A stretch of 64,000 nucleotides of DNA from Ruminococcus sp. (GTDB lineage: Bacteria > Bacillota > Clostridia > Oscillospirales > Ruminococcaceae). The notes under the pieces were generated by a model, which saw only the letters and a list, made by a program, of their open reading frames with translations, was not told the origin of the DNA and made no database searches. Below are positions 56,254-64,000 of this stretch, piece after piece (positions within the stretch are counted from its first letter, which is position 1; every line of letters begins with the position of its first letter). Where the stretch lies: contig JAJBSV010000016.1 in the NCBI GenBank assembly GCA_020861185.1, positions 124,001 to 188,000 of the forward strand, in the 5' to 3' direction. Both the position numbers and the translations under genes were made by a program.

Positions 56254-58353
56254 ATGGATATTTATAAAGACAAAACAAAGTCGCCCGAAGAAAGGGCACA
56301 TGACCTCGTCTCGAGGCTTACCGTCTGGGAGAAGTGCGAACAGCTCAAGTTCGGCGCTCCGGCTGTCGAGAGGCTCGGCGTCCCTGCCTATAACTGGTGG
56401 TGCGAGGGTCTTCACGGCACCGCTCGTGCCGGCGTCGCCACGATGTTCCCGCAGGCAATCGGAATGGCGGCATCGTTTGATGAAGAGCTTATCGGCGACA
56501 TTGCCGAGGTCATCTCGGTCGAGACAAGAGCCAAGTATAACGAATATTCGAAGCAGGGCGACCGCGACATTTATAAGGGCTTGACGCTATGGTCTCCCAA
56601 CATCAACATCTTCCGCGACCCCCGTTGGGGCAGAGGTCACGAGACCTACGGCGAGGACCCCTATCTCACGTCCCGCCTCGGCTGCTCCTTCGTAAAGGGC
56701 ATCCAGGGCGACGGGAAATATCTTCGTGCCGCCGCCTGCGCCAAGCACTTCGCCGTCCATTCGGGACCGGAGGAATTAAGACATGAATTCAACGCAATAG
56801 CAGACCCGAAAGACTTGGAAGAGACCTATCTTCCCGCATTCGAAGCTCTTGTAAAAGAGGCGGATGTCGAGGGCGTCATGGGCGCATATAACAGGACCAA
56901 CGGCGAACCTTGCTGTGGCAGTGAGTTTCTGAAGTCGACGCTCGACGAGTGGGGCTTCGACGGCTACTTCACCTCCGACTGCTGGGCTTTGCAGGACTTC
57001 CATCAGCACCACCACGTCACCGAAACCTATGAAGAATCGGCGGCTCTGGCGCTCAAGAATGGCTGTGATGTCAACTGCGGCAACACCTATATTCATCTCT
57101 ATAAAGCATATCAGGATGGTTTGGTCACCGAGGAAGAGATTACAACCGCCTGCGAGCATCTTTTCAGAACGAGGTTCCGTCTCGGCATGTTCGACGAGAC
57201 CGAATTTGACAGTCTCGGCTATATGGACGTTGAGACAAAAGAGCACCTTGCGGTCAGCAAGCGTGCGGCGGATTCCGCATGTGTTCTTCTCAAGAACGAC
57301 GGCATTCTCCCGCTCGACGCTTCCGAGATTCAGACAATCGGCGTAATAGGACCGAACGCCCAGAATATCGGCGCACTTCGCGGCAACTACTACGGCACCG
57401 CTTCGAGATACGAAACAATCCTGATGGGCATTCAGGACGCATTCCCCGGAAGAGTTCTCTTCTCCGAGGGCTCCCACATGATTAAGGACAGATGCGAGGT
57501 CATGGCGTTCCCAGACGACAGAATCGCCGAGGCAAAGGCAATCGCCGAGCACAGCGACGTCGTCGTTCTCTGCGTCGGACTTGATGAAAGCCTCGAGGGC
57601 GAAGAAGGAGACGCCGGCAACGCCTATGCTTCCGGCGACAAGAAGGATTTAAGGCTCCCCGAGTCCCAGAGACATCTCGTAAGAGCGGTTCTGTCAACAG
57701 GCAAGCCCACAATCGTGGTTCTTGCGAGCGGCTCCTCGCTCAATCTTGAGGACGACAGACCGAACGCGCTTCTTCAGGCGTTCTATCCCGGTTCCGAGGG
57801 TGGTAAGGCAGTTGCGGACATCCTCTTTGGTAAGGTTTCGCCCTCCGGCAAGCTCCCCGTCACCTTCTACAAGACCACCGACGGCATGCCCGAGTTCACC
57901 GACTACTTCATGAGAGACAGAACTTATCGCTATGAGGATTTGTCTAAGGACAATGTCCTCTATCCCTTCGGCTTCGGCTTGACCTATTCAGATATCAAAG
58001 TCACTGATGTGAAGACTACTGTGGGCGAAGATGCAGTTCATGCTGAGGTTACCCTTACCAATTCCGTTGTTTCCGGTTCTGATGTGTTGCAGGTTTACTT
58101 CAAATCGACCTCCAAAGATGCCGTTAAGAATCACGCACTCTGCGCCTTCAAGAAAGTCGAAGTCGCCGAGGGCGAGACGAAGACAGTCAGCCTCGACATT
58201 CCGCTTAAGAATCTCACCGTGGTAGACAACGACGGCAAGAGATATCTCGACAAGGACGCCGAGACAACCCTCTACTTCGGCACTTCTCAGCCGGACGATT
58301 TGAGCGTAAACCTCACCGGCAAGACCCCGATAGCGGTTAAGGTTTCGCTGTAA
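56254..58353 (+). CDS. Glycoside hydrolase family 3, probable beta-xylosidase
   Basis: A 699-residue enzyme without signal peptide. The N-terminal (beta/alpha)8 domain has YNWWCEGLHGTAR (47-59), KHF (164-166) and the nucleophile Asp242 in FTSDCWALQDF. The C-terminal alpha/beta sandwich and the fibronectin III-like domain follow at 300-560 and 600-699. The WWCEGLHG form is usual for xylan 1,4-beta-xylosidases. Intracellular location implies imported xylo-oligosaccharides. GGAGGAC precedes the ATG. GH43 follows after 59 nt. Confidence 0.92.
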   Translation: MDIYKDKTKSPEERAHDLVSRLTVWEKCEQLKFGAPAVERLGVPAYNWWCEGLHGTARAGVATMFPQAIGMAASFDEELIGDIAEVISVETRAKYNEYSKQGDRDIYKGLTLWSPNINIFRDPRWGRGHETYGEDPYLTSRLGCSFVKGIQGDGKYLRAAACAKHFAVHSGPEELRHEFNAIADPKDLEETYLPAFEALVKEADVEGVMGAYNRTNGEPCCGSEFLKSTLDEWGFDGYFTSDCWALQDFHQHHHVTETYEESAALALKNGCDVNCGNTYIHLYKAYQDGLVTEEEITTACEHLFRTRFRLGMFDETEFDSLGYMDVETKEHLAVSKRAADSACVLLKNDGILPLDASEIQTIGVIGPNAQNIGALRGNYYGTASRYETILMGIQDAFPGRVLFSEGSHMIKDRCEVMAFPDDRIAEAKAIAEHSDVVVLCVGLDESLEGEEGDAGNAYASGDKKDLRLPESQRHLVRAVLSTGKPTIVVLASGSSLNLEDDRPNALLQAFYPGSEGGKAVADILFGKVSPSGKLPVTFYKTTDGMPEFTDYFMRDRTYRYEDLSKDNVLYPFGFGLTYSDIKVTDVKTTVGEDAVHAEVTLTNSVVSGSDVLQVYFKSTSKDAVKNHALCAFKKVEVAEGETKTVSLDIPLKNLTVVDNDGKRYLDKDAETTLYFGTSQPDDLSVNLTGKTPIAVKVSL

Positions 58354-58412
58354 TTTAATTATCAGGCGCGTCCCAAAAAGGCGCGCCAAACTTTACTTGG
58401 AGATAACATTAT

Positions 58413-59867
58413 ATGATAAAAGGAACTAACCCAATAATCAGCTGCGACATGCCCGACCCGGACGTGATTCGTGTCGGCGACACCTACTATATGTGCTCCA
58501 CCACTATGTACTATATGCCCGGCGCGGCTATTCTTCGCTCCTATGACCTCATAAACTGGGAGTTCTGCTCGCATGTCTATGAGGCTCTGGAGGACACGCC
58601 CCGCCAGAACCTTGACGGCGAGAATAACGCCTATGCCAACGGCATGTGGGCACCGAGCCTTCGATACCACGACGGCAGATTCTACGTCATTTTCATAGCG
58701 AACGACACCCGCAAGACCTACTGCTTCACCGCAGAGAATCCCGAGGGACCGTGGCAGGAGAGCTATATCGACGGCTTCTATCACGACTGCTCGGTGCTCT
58801 TTGACGACGACGGCAGGGTTTACATCATGTATGGAAACAGGAATATCAGAGTAACCGAGCTCAAGCCCGACCTGTCGGCTCCTCTTGAGGGAGGTTTTGA
58901 TAAGATTGTAATCCGCGATGCTCCGGGCGACTTCCTTGGCTATGAGGGCTCACATTTCTATAAGATTAACGGCAAGTATTACGCCTTCTTCATCCACGCC
59001 GCACAAGGCGAATGGAGGAGAATTGAGGCGGCATATATGTCAGATAGCTTGGACGGCGAATGGGTCGGCGGCGACGTCATAGACTATAAGCTTCCAGACA
59101 CCAATGGAGTCGCCCAAGGCGGAATCGTCGATACTCCCGACGGCAGATGGTTCGGCGTCATCTTCGCCGACAGGGGAGCCGCCGGCAGAATGCCGAATCT
59201 CGTTCCCCTGCACTTCGACGAAACGGGCTTCCCAGTGTTCGATACTCCGTCGGAAACCGTCGAGAATACTTCCACAAGACCCAATTATAAGTATTCGCCG
59301 CTGTTCGTGTCGGACGATTTCACGAGCGCCAAGCTCAATCCCGCATGGGAGTTCAACCACAACCCAAAGCCAGGGTATTGGAGTACGGGCAACGGCAGAT
59401 TCACTCTTACCACCGAGAAATTGTCGAACAGTGTCGAATTTGCCCGAAACACTCTGACGCAAAGGGCGAAATACCCCGAATGCGAGGCACATGTGACTCT
59501 CGATGCAAGTGGGCTTCAGGACGGCGACACCGCAGGGCTCACGATGCTACAGTACCAGTACGGCATAATCGGACTTGAAAAAGAGCAGGGGAGACTCTGG
59601 CTCGTCATGAAGTCGAGGGATAAGACACACGCTAAAATTCCGTTTGACGGGGATGTTGTGACTTTGGGAGTAAAGGGCAAGTTCTCGCTTGATAAGAGTG
59701 AAGTGCGGTTTATGTATCTTCGGGACGGAGAATGGACAGACTTCGGAGAGCCTGTTTATCCCACTTTTGATTTAAGACACTTCGTCGGTTGCCGAATCGG
59801 ACTGTTTGTTTACTCGACAGAAAAAACTGGCGGAACAGCTGAATTTTCACACTTCGTTTATAGGTAA
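58413..59867 (+). CDS. Glycoside hydrolase family 43, beta-xylosidase/arabinofuranosidase
   Basis: A 484-residue cytoplasmic enzyme. The five-bladed propeller carries the three acidic residues: Asp15 in MPDPDVIRVGD, Asp125 in FYHDCSVLFDDDG and Glu178 in GYEGSHFYK. From about 305 on, a beta-sandwich domain of the GH43 C-terminal type follows (YSPLFVSDDFTSAKLNPAWEF), including NSVEFARNTLTQRAKYPECEA. With the GH3 gene it would finish xylan oligomers. Substrate choice between xylose and arabinose is not clear. Confidence 0.92.
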   Translation: MIKGTNPIISCDMPDPDVIRVGDTYYMCSTTMYYMPGAAILRSYDLINWEFCSHVYEALEDTPRQNLDGENNAYANGMWAPSLRYHDGRFYVIFIANDTRKTYCFTAENPEGPWQESYIDGFYHDCSVLFDDDGRVYIMYGNRNIRVTELKPDLSAPLEGGFDKIVIRDAPGDFLGYEGSHFYKINGKYYAFFIHAAQGEWRRIEAAYMSDSLDGEWVGGDVIDYKLPDTNGVAQGGIVDTPDGRWFGVIFADRGAAGRMPNLVPLHFDETGFPVFDTPSETVENTSTRPNYKYSPLFVSDDFTSAKLNPAWEFNHNPKPGYWSTGNGRFTLTTEKLSNSVEFARNTLTQRAKYPECEAHVTLDASGLQDGDTAGLTMLQYQYGIIGLEKEQGRLWLVMKSRDKTHAKIPFDGDVVTLGVKGKFSLDKSEVRFMYLRDGEWTDFGEPVYPTFDLRHFVGCRIGLFVYSTEKTGGTAEFSHFVYR

Positions 59868-59925
59868 AAACGGGATAGCCCTTTTGAAAGAAAACTGTTC
59901 AAACCGTGGAAAATGCCGATTCTGC

Positions 59926-59954
59926 TTGATAAAACGGATTCGGTTTGCTATAAT
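59926..59954 (+). promoter_or_regulatory. adhE promoter
   Basis: TTGATA (59926-59931), 17 nt and TATAAT (59949-59954). A loose dyad TTGAA-N9-TTCAA lies about 30 nt upstream (59884-59902), but it is not a clear Rex site. Confidence 0.6.
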
Positions 59955-60041
59955 GATAGGCGTAAAAATATAATTCTTCCGTGGGAATGCGTATGGCTTG
60001 AACACCGTCCGCAGACCGCGAAAATACAATAGGAGGTATGT

Positions 60042-62690
60042 ATGGTGAAATCGGCAAAAACCGAAAGAACTCCCGTAGAAACCGTCGAAGCCCTTGAGGC
60101 AACAATCGCGAAGGTAAGAAAGGCTCAGGAGATTTTTGCAACCTACACTCAGGAGCAGGTTGACAAGATTTTTCTCGCCGCCGCTACCGCCGCAAATCAG
60201 GCAAGATTGCCGCTTGCTAAGATGGCTGTCGAAGAGACCGGAATGGGCGTTGTTGAGGACAAGGTTATCAAGAACAACTACGCCGCAGAGCATATCTACA
60301 ATGCTTACAAGAACACCAAAACATGTGGAGTAATCGAGGAGGACAAGGCTTACGGCACAAAGAAAATAGCCGAGCCTATCGGAGTTGTTGCGGCAGTTAT
60401 CCCGACAACCAACCCGACATCAACCGCAATATTCAAGTGCCTCATCTCCCTCAAGACGAGAAACGCAATCATCATCAGCCCTCACCCGAGAGCAAAGAAG
60501 TGCACAACCGCGGCGGCAAAGCTGGTTCTCGAAGCTGCAGTCAAGGCGGGAGCTCCCGAGGGCATCATCGACTGGATTGACACCCCGACCCTCGAAATGA
60601 CAAGCCTTCTTATGAAAGAGGCTGACATCATCCTCGCAACGGGAGGTCCCGGCATGGTCAAGTCAGCATATTCCTCCGGCAAGCCCGCACTCGGTGTTGG
60701 CGCCGGCAATACCCCCGCAATCATCGACAGCACTGCCGACATCAAGCTCGCGGTCAGCTCGATTATCCATTCAAAGACCTTCGACAACGGCATGATTTGC
60801 GCCTCCGAGCAGTCTGCAATCGTCCTTGACGACATCTATGACGAGGTCAAGAAGGAATTCGCCTACAGAGGTTGCTACTTCCTTAATGACGAGGAGAAGG
60901 ACAAGGTCAGAAAGACCATGATTATAAACGGCTCCGTCAATGCGAAGATTGTCGGTCAGCCGGCTCCGAAGATTGCTGAAATCTGCGGCATCTCCGTCCC
61001 TGAGGGAACCAAGATTCTTATCGGTGAGGTTGACTCCGTCGACATCTCCGAAGAGTTCGCTCACGAAAAGCTTTCTCCTGTCCTCGCTATGTATCACGCC
61101 GAGAGCTTCGACGACGCTATTTCAAAGGCTGAGCACCTTATCGCCGACGGCGGCTTCGGACACACCTCGTCCGTATATCTTGACGCAGTCACCGAACGCG
61201 AGAAGATTGACAAGTTCGCATCCAGAATGAAGACCTGCAGAATCCTTGTCAACACCCCCGCATCCCACGGCGGTATCGGAGACCTTTACAACTTCAAGCT
61301 TTTGCCTTCGCTCACCTTGGGCTGTGGCTCATGGGGCGGCAACAGCGTCAGCGAGAACGTTGGAGTCAAGCACCTTATCAATATCAAGACAGTTGCTGAG
61401 AGGAGAGAGAATATGCTTTGGTTCCGTGCACCTGAGAAGGTTTACACCAAGAAGGGTTGCCTGCCCGTAGCTCTTGACGAGCTCAAGTATGTCATGGGCA
61501 AGAAGCGTTGCTTCATCGTAACCGACTCCTTCCTCTATCACAGCGGCGTTACCAAGTCCATCACAGACAAGCTTGATGAGCTCGGAATCGCTCACACCAC
61601 CTTCTTCGATGTCGAGCCCGACCCGACACTTGCAAGCGCCAAGGCAGGTGCCGCGGCAATGACCTCCTTCCAGCCCGACTGCATCATCGCAATCGGCGGC
61701 GGCTCCGCTATGGACGCCGGCAAGATTATGTGGGTTCTTTATGAGCATCCCGATGCGGACTTCATGGACATGGCGATGAGATTCATCGACATCAGAAAGC
61801 GTGTTTATACCTTCCCGAAGATGGGCGAAAAGGCTTACTTCATCGCAGTTCCGACCTCCGCCGGTACCGGCTCCGAGGTTACACCTTTCGCTGTTATTAC
61901 AGACGAAACTACTGGAATCAAGTATCCGTTGGCTGACTATCAGCTTCTCCCGAACATGGCAATCGTCGACATCGACTTCCACATGACAGCACCGAAGGGC
62001 TTGACTGCCGCTTCCGGCATCGACGCCGTAACCCACGCTCTCGAGGCTTATGCTTCCGTCATGGCGACCGACTATACCGACAGCCTCGCAATCGGCGCTT
62101 TGAAGACTATATTCGAGTATCTCCCCAGAGCTTACGACAACGGTCTTACCGATGAGGAAGCCCGTGAGAAGATGGCAAATGCCGCCACTATGGCAGGTAT
62201 GGCGTTCGCAAACGCATTCCTCGGCATCAGCCACTCGCTCGCACACAAGCTCGGCGCTTATCACCACATCGCTCACGGCGTTGCAAACGCTCTCGTCATC
62301 GAGGACGTCATGAGATACAACGCAAGCGAAGCTCCCCAGAAGATGGGAACCTTCTCGCAGTACGACCACCCGAACGCACTTCACAGATATGCCGAAATCG
62401 CAGATGCTCTTAACCTCGGCGGAAAAACGGACGAGGAGAAGCTTGAGAACCTCATCAAGGCTGTTCACGAACTCAAGCACCGTGTCGGAATCAAGGACAC
62501 CATCGCTGAGTATGGCGTTGACGAGAAGAAGTTCCTCGACACTCTTGACGAGATGACCGAGTGTGCATTCGACGACCAGTGCACCGGCGCTAACCCGAGA
62601 TATCCGCTCATCAGCGAACTCAAGCAGATTTATCTTGACGCATACTACGGCACTACTTTTACTGAAAAAGCAATGCCGAAGGCTGACTAA
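60042..62690 (+). CDS. adhE: Bifunctional acetaldehyde-CoA/alcohol dehydrogenase
   Basis: An 882-residue fusion that reduces acetyl-CoA to ethanol with two NADH. The N-terminal aldehyde dehydrogenase domain has [19 protein letters not shown] and the catalytic Cys253 in [11 protein letters not shown]. The iron alcohol dehydrogenase domain begins at about 455, with [21 protein letters not shown] and the iron ligands in [23 protein letters not shown]. The length is normal. A strong promoter and AGGAGG point to high expression. It regenerates NAD in fermentation, and the filament-forming spirosome is expected. Confidence 0.96.
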   Translation: MVKSAKTERTPVETVEALEATIAKVRKAQEIFATYTQEQVDKIFLAAATAANQARLPLAKMAVEETGMGVVEDKVIKNNYAAEHIYNAYKNTKTCGVIEEDKAYGTKKIAEPIGVVAAVIPTTNPTSTAIFKCLISLKTRNAIIISPHPRAKKCTTAAAKLVLEAAVKAGAPEGIIDWIDTPTLEMTSLLMKEADIILATGGPGMVKSAYSSGKPALGVGAGNTPAIIDSTADIKLAVSSIIHSKTFDNGMICASEQSAIVLDDIYDEVKKEFAYRGCYFLNDEEKDKVRKTMIINGSVNAKIVGQPAPKIAEICGISVPEGTKILIGEVDSVDISEEFAHEKLSPVLAMYHAESFDDAISKAEHLIADGGFGHTSSVYLDAVTEREKIDKFASRMKTCRILVNTPASHGGIGDLYNFKLLPSLTLGCGSWGGNSVSENVGVKHLINIKTVAERRENMLWFRAPEKVYTKKGCLPVALDELKYVMGKKRCFIVTDSFLYHSGVTKSITDKLDELGIAHTTFFDVEPDPTLASAKAGAAAMTSFQPDCIIAIGGGSAMDAGKIMWVLYEHPDADFMDMAMRFIDIRKRVYTFPKMGEKAYFIAVPTSAGTGSEVTPFAVITDETTGIKYPLADYQLLPNMAIVDIDFHMTAPKGLTAASGIDAVTHALEAYASVMATDYTDSLAIGALKTIFEYLPRAYDNGLTDEEAREKMANAATMAGMAFANAFLGISHSLAHKLGAYHHIAHGVANALVIEDVMRYNASEAPQKMGTFSQYDHPNALHRYAEIADALNLGGKTDEEKLENLIKAVHELKHRVGIKDTIAEYGVDEKKFLDTLDEMTECAFDDQCTGANPRYPLISELKQIYLDAYYGTTFTEKAMPKAD

Positions 62691-62708
62691 CAGGAAGGAG
62701 TGACGATA

Positions 62709-63458
62709 ATGAATCTTGATAATGTTGTTTCCGTAAGAAAGACAAAAACGATCTACCGCGATGGCGACCGTTGTATCAAAATGTTTGAGAAGGGCTACTC
62801 CAAGGCTGACATCCTCAACGAGGCTCTGAATCAGGCAAGAGTAGAGGAGACCGGCTTTGACATTCCCGCAATCATCGAGGTTACCACTCAGGACGGTCAG
62901 TGGGCAATCGTCTCCGAATTCATCGAGGGCGAAACGCTTCAGGACCTCATGGACGCTCACCCCGAGAAGATGGATGAGTATCTTGAGCTCTTCGTTGACT
63001 TGCAGATTAAGATGCACTCCCTCAAGAGCCCGAGCCTCAACAAGCTCAAGGACAAGATGAACCGCAAAATGGGCGAAGCCGATATCGACGCTACAACCCG
63101 TTACGAGCTCAGAATGCGCCTCGAGTCCATGCCGAACCACGACAAGCTCTGCCACGGCGACTTCAACCCATCTAATATCATCATTGACAAAGACGGCGTT
63201 CCGCATGTCCTTGACTGGTCGCACGCCACTCAGGGAAATGCTTCCGCAGACGTAGCAAGAACCTACCTTCTCTTCTGCCTCAAGGGCAACATGCCTCTTG
63301 CAAAGAAGTATCTCAATATGTTCTGCAAGAAGTCAAATACCGCCCGCCAGTACGTCGAGAAGTGGATGCCTATCGTAGCCGCTTCCCAGTCCGTCAAGGG
63401 CAACGAAGCGGAGAGGGAATTCCTTCTTTCTTGGGTCAATGTCGTTGAGTACGAATAA
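62709..63458 (+). CDS. APH/choline kinase-fold phosphotransferase
   Basis: A 249-residue kinase of the aminoglycoside/choline phosphotransferase fold. The catalytic loop is KLCHGDFNPSNIIID (Asp in HGD), and the Mg-binding Asp is in HVLDWSHATQG. The first lobe is short. It lies 18 nt after adhE, so it is probably co-transcribed. Antibiotic resistance is unlikely for such a housekeeping place; a small-molecule kinase is more likely, with unknown substrate. The ATG at 62709 is preceded by GGAG; a GTG at 62700 is in frame. Confidence 0.82.
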   Translation: MNLDNVVSVRKTKTIYRDGDRCIKMFEKGYSKADILNEALNQARVEETGFDIPAIIEVTTQDGQWAIVSEFIEGETLQDLMDAHPEKMDEYLELFVDLQIKMHSLKSPSLNKLKDKMNRKMGEADIDATTRYELRMRLESMPNHDKLCHGDFNPSNIIIDKDGVPHVLDWSHATQGNASADVARTYLLFCLKGNMPLAKKYLNMFCKKSNTARQYVEKWMPIVAASQSVKGNEAEREFLLSWVNVVEYE

Positions 63459-63472
63459 TCTTTAGAAACATC

Positions 63473-63506
63473 AAAGCGCATCGGTTAGTAGCCGGTGCGC
63501 TTTTTG
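63473..63506 (+). terminator. Terminator of the adhE unit
   Basis: AAAGCGCATCGG / CCGGTGCGCTTT stem with TTTTTG after it, between convergent genes. Confidence 0.8.
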
Positions 63507-64000
63507 TTATATATTTGCGATTGCGTCGTAAACCCGGTCTGCGATTTCCTCGGGGTCACCGACGGCGTTTACGATTTTTATGTTGTGGTCGGGGAGCCTC
63601 GAGAAGACTTCGAAATATTTCTGCCTTGTCCGCTCTATTGTCTCCCGCTTCTCGTAAATCTCTCTTGAAGCTCTGCCGTTCTCGATTCTTGAGTCGCAGA
63701 CCTCCGACGGGACATCCAAAAAGATGCAGACATCCGGCTTTATTATGTCGGGACAGTCGAGGTTTGCTTTCATGACCCAGTTTAAATCCGTGTCCATGCC
63801 CTGATATGCAAACGACGAATAATAGTATCTGTCGGTGATGACGGTCACGCCACTCTCGAGCATACACTTGATGCCGACTGATGGCGACTGGCAGTGGGCG
63901 ATTCTGTCCGAAAGAAACAGCCCCGCAAGCTCGGCGGGAGTTCTCTTCGTCAGCCCCGCAAGAGCGTCCCTTATAAGCCCGCCGGTCGTGAACTGGGTCG
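63507..64000 (-). CDS. tmk: Thymidylate kinase (N-terminal part beyond window)
   Basis: The 3' 164 codons of a dTMP kinase; the frame is open to the window edge, so the P-loop is outside. Visible parts are the QFTTGGLIRDALAGL region, the FLSDRIAHC segment that leads to VTVITDRYYYSSFAYQG (the DRY motif binding dTMP), LDVPSEVCDSRIENGR, and the LID-type REIYEKRETIERTRQKYFEV. It makes dTDP from dTMP. A methionine at 63863 is internal and not the start. Confidence 0.9.
   Translation of the reverse strand, partial: TQFTTGGLIRDALAGLTKRTPAELAGLFLSDRIAHCQSPSVGIKCMLESGVTVITDRYYYSSFAYQGMDTDLNWVMKANLDCPDIIKPDVCIFLDVPSEVCDSRIENGRASREIYEKRETIERTRQKYFEVFSRLPDHNIKIVNAVGDPEEIADRVYDAIANI

Noticed and set aside
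59884-59902. Rex operator upstream of adhE
   Set aside because: TTGAA-N9-TTCAA does not match the TTGTGAA-N4-TTCACAA form closely enough.
61329-63224. Open frame of 631 codons on the minus strand
   Set aside because: It is antisense to adhE and the kinase gene, has Val/Asp/Leu/Ser composition typical of a shadow frame, and no RBS or domain.
62709-63458. Aminoglycoside resistance gene
   Set aside because: Only the general kinase fold is shared; it follows adhE in a housekeeping unit and shows no resistance-specific motif.

Overview
The window is a chromosome segment of an anaerobic, spore-forming Firmicute of class Clostridia, most probably a gut or rumen member of the Oscillospirales. This assignment is inferred from gene content. 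It holds a GerA/GerB/GerC-type germination operon, IreB, an Asp23/YloV pair, NrdR, a T-box in front of pheST, a bifunctional AdhE, an FprA flavoprotein with rubredoxin (oxygen detoxification in anaerobes), a xylan-directed glycosidase group and a heavy-metal ATPase with CsoR. TGA ends many intact genes, so code 11 applies. There are no tRNA or rRNA genes, no prophage and no CRISPR array. Genes are densely packed on both strands. Nearly every transcription unit starts with a sigma-A promoter of 17-nt spacing, and many end in clear hairpin terminators.

Layout. 0-13 kb: an ECF sigma/anti-sigma pair (the anti-sigma gene is cut by the left edge), SOS-type dinB, an unusual Cys/Asp/Glu-rich membrane-anchored protein, rsmE, dCMP deaminase-tsaE-tsaB, rpiB, a CsoR-controlled metal ATPase, an NYN-domain protein, an M20 dipeptidase and a pullulanase. 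13-22 kb: RNase P RNA, a lipoprotein, a MATE exporter behind a promoter-terminator leader, a frameshifted zinc phospholipase C-like gene, a UMF1-type MFS transporter, an apparently unannotated type I toxin-antitoxin locus, tgt-gph, a RelB/PIN toxin-antitoxin pair and a phosphoribosyltransferase-fold protein without the usual acidic pair. 22-34 kb: T-box(Phe)-pheS-pheT, ireB, a polysaccharide deacetylase interrupted by TGA, and a GldA/GldF/GldG/DUF4340 ABC operon. 34-41 kb: SRP RNA, dnaX-ybaB-recR-RAYT-tadA, fprA with a small rubredoxin gene, and nrdR. 41-53 kb: DUF4363/DUF421, the ger operon, Asp23-YloV, a heterodimeric ABC exporter, DUF4830, a HAD hydrolase and rsuA. 52.8-64 kb: an MsmK-type ATPase, an SGNH lipoprotein, proC, GH3 and GH43 glycosidases, adhE, an APH-fold kinase and a partial tmk.

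Points that deserve most attention are: (i) the 18.46-18.78 kb locus, with convergent consensus promoters, a 31-residue hydrophobic peptide and overlapping RNAs, a textbook type I toxin-antitoxin layout; (ii) a REP-associated tyrosine transposase gene that carries two copies of a REP palindrome in frame inside its own coding sequence, with the same inverted pair repeated 32 kb away; (iii) a membrane-anchored protein with 17 cysteines in about 55 residues; (iv) two broken genes and one gene (rsmE) that seems to start at AUA; and (v) several families of interspersed palindromic repeats.
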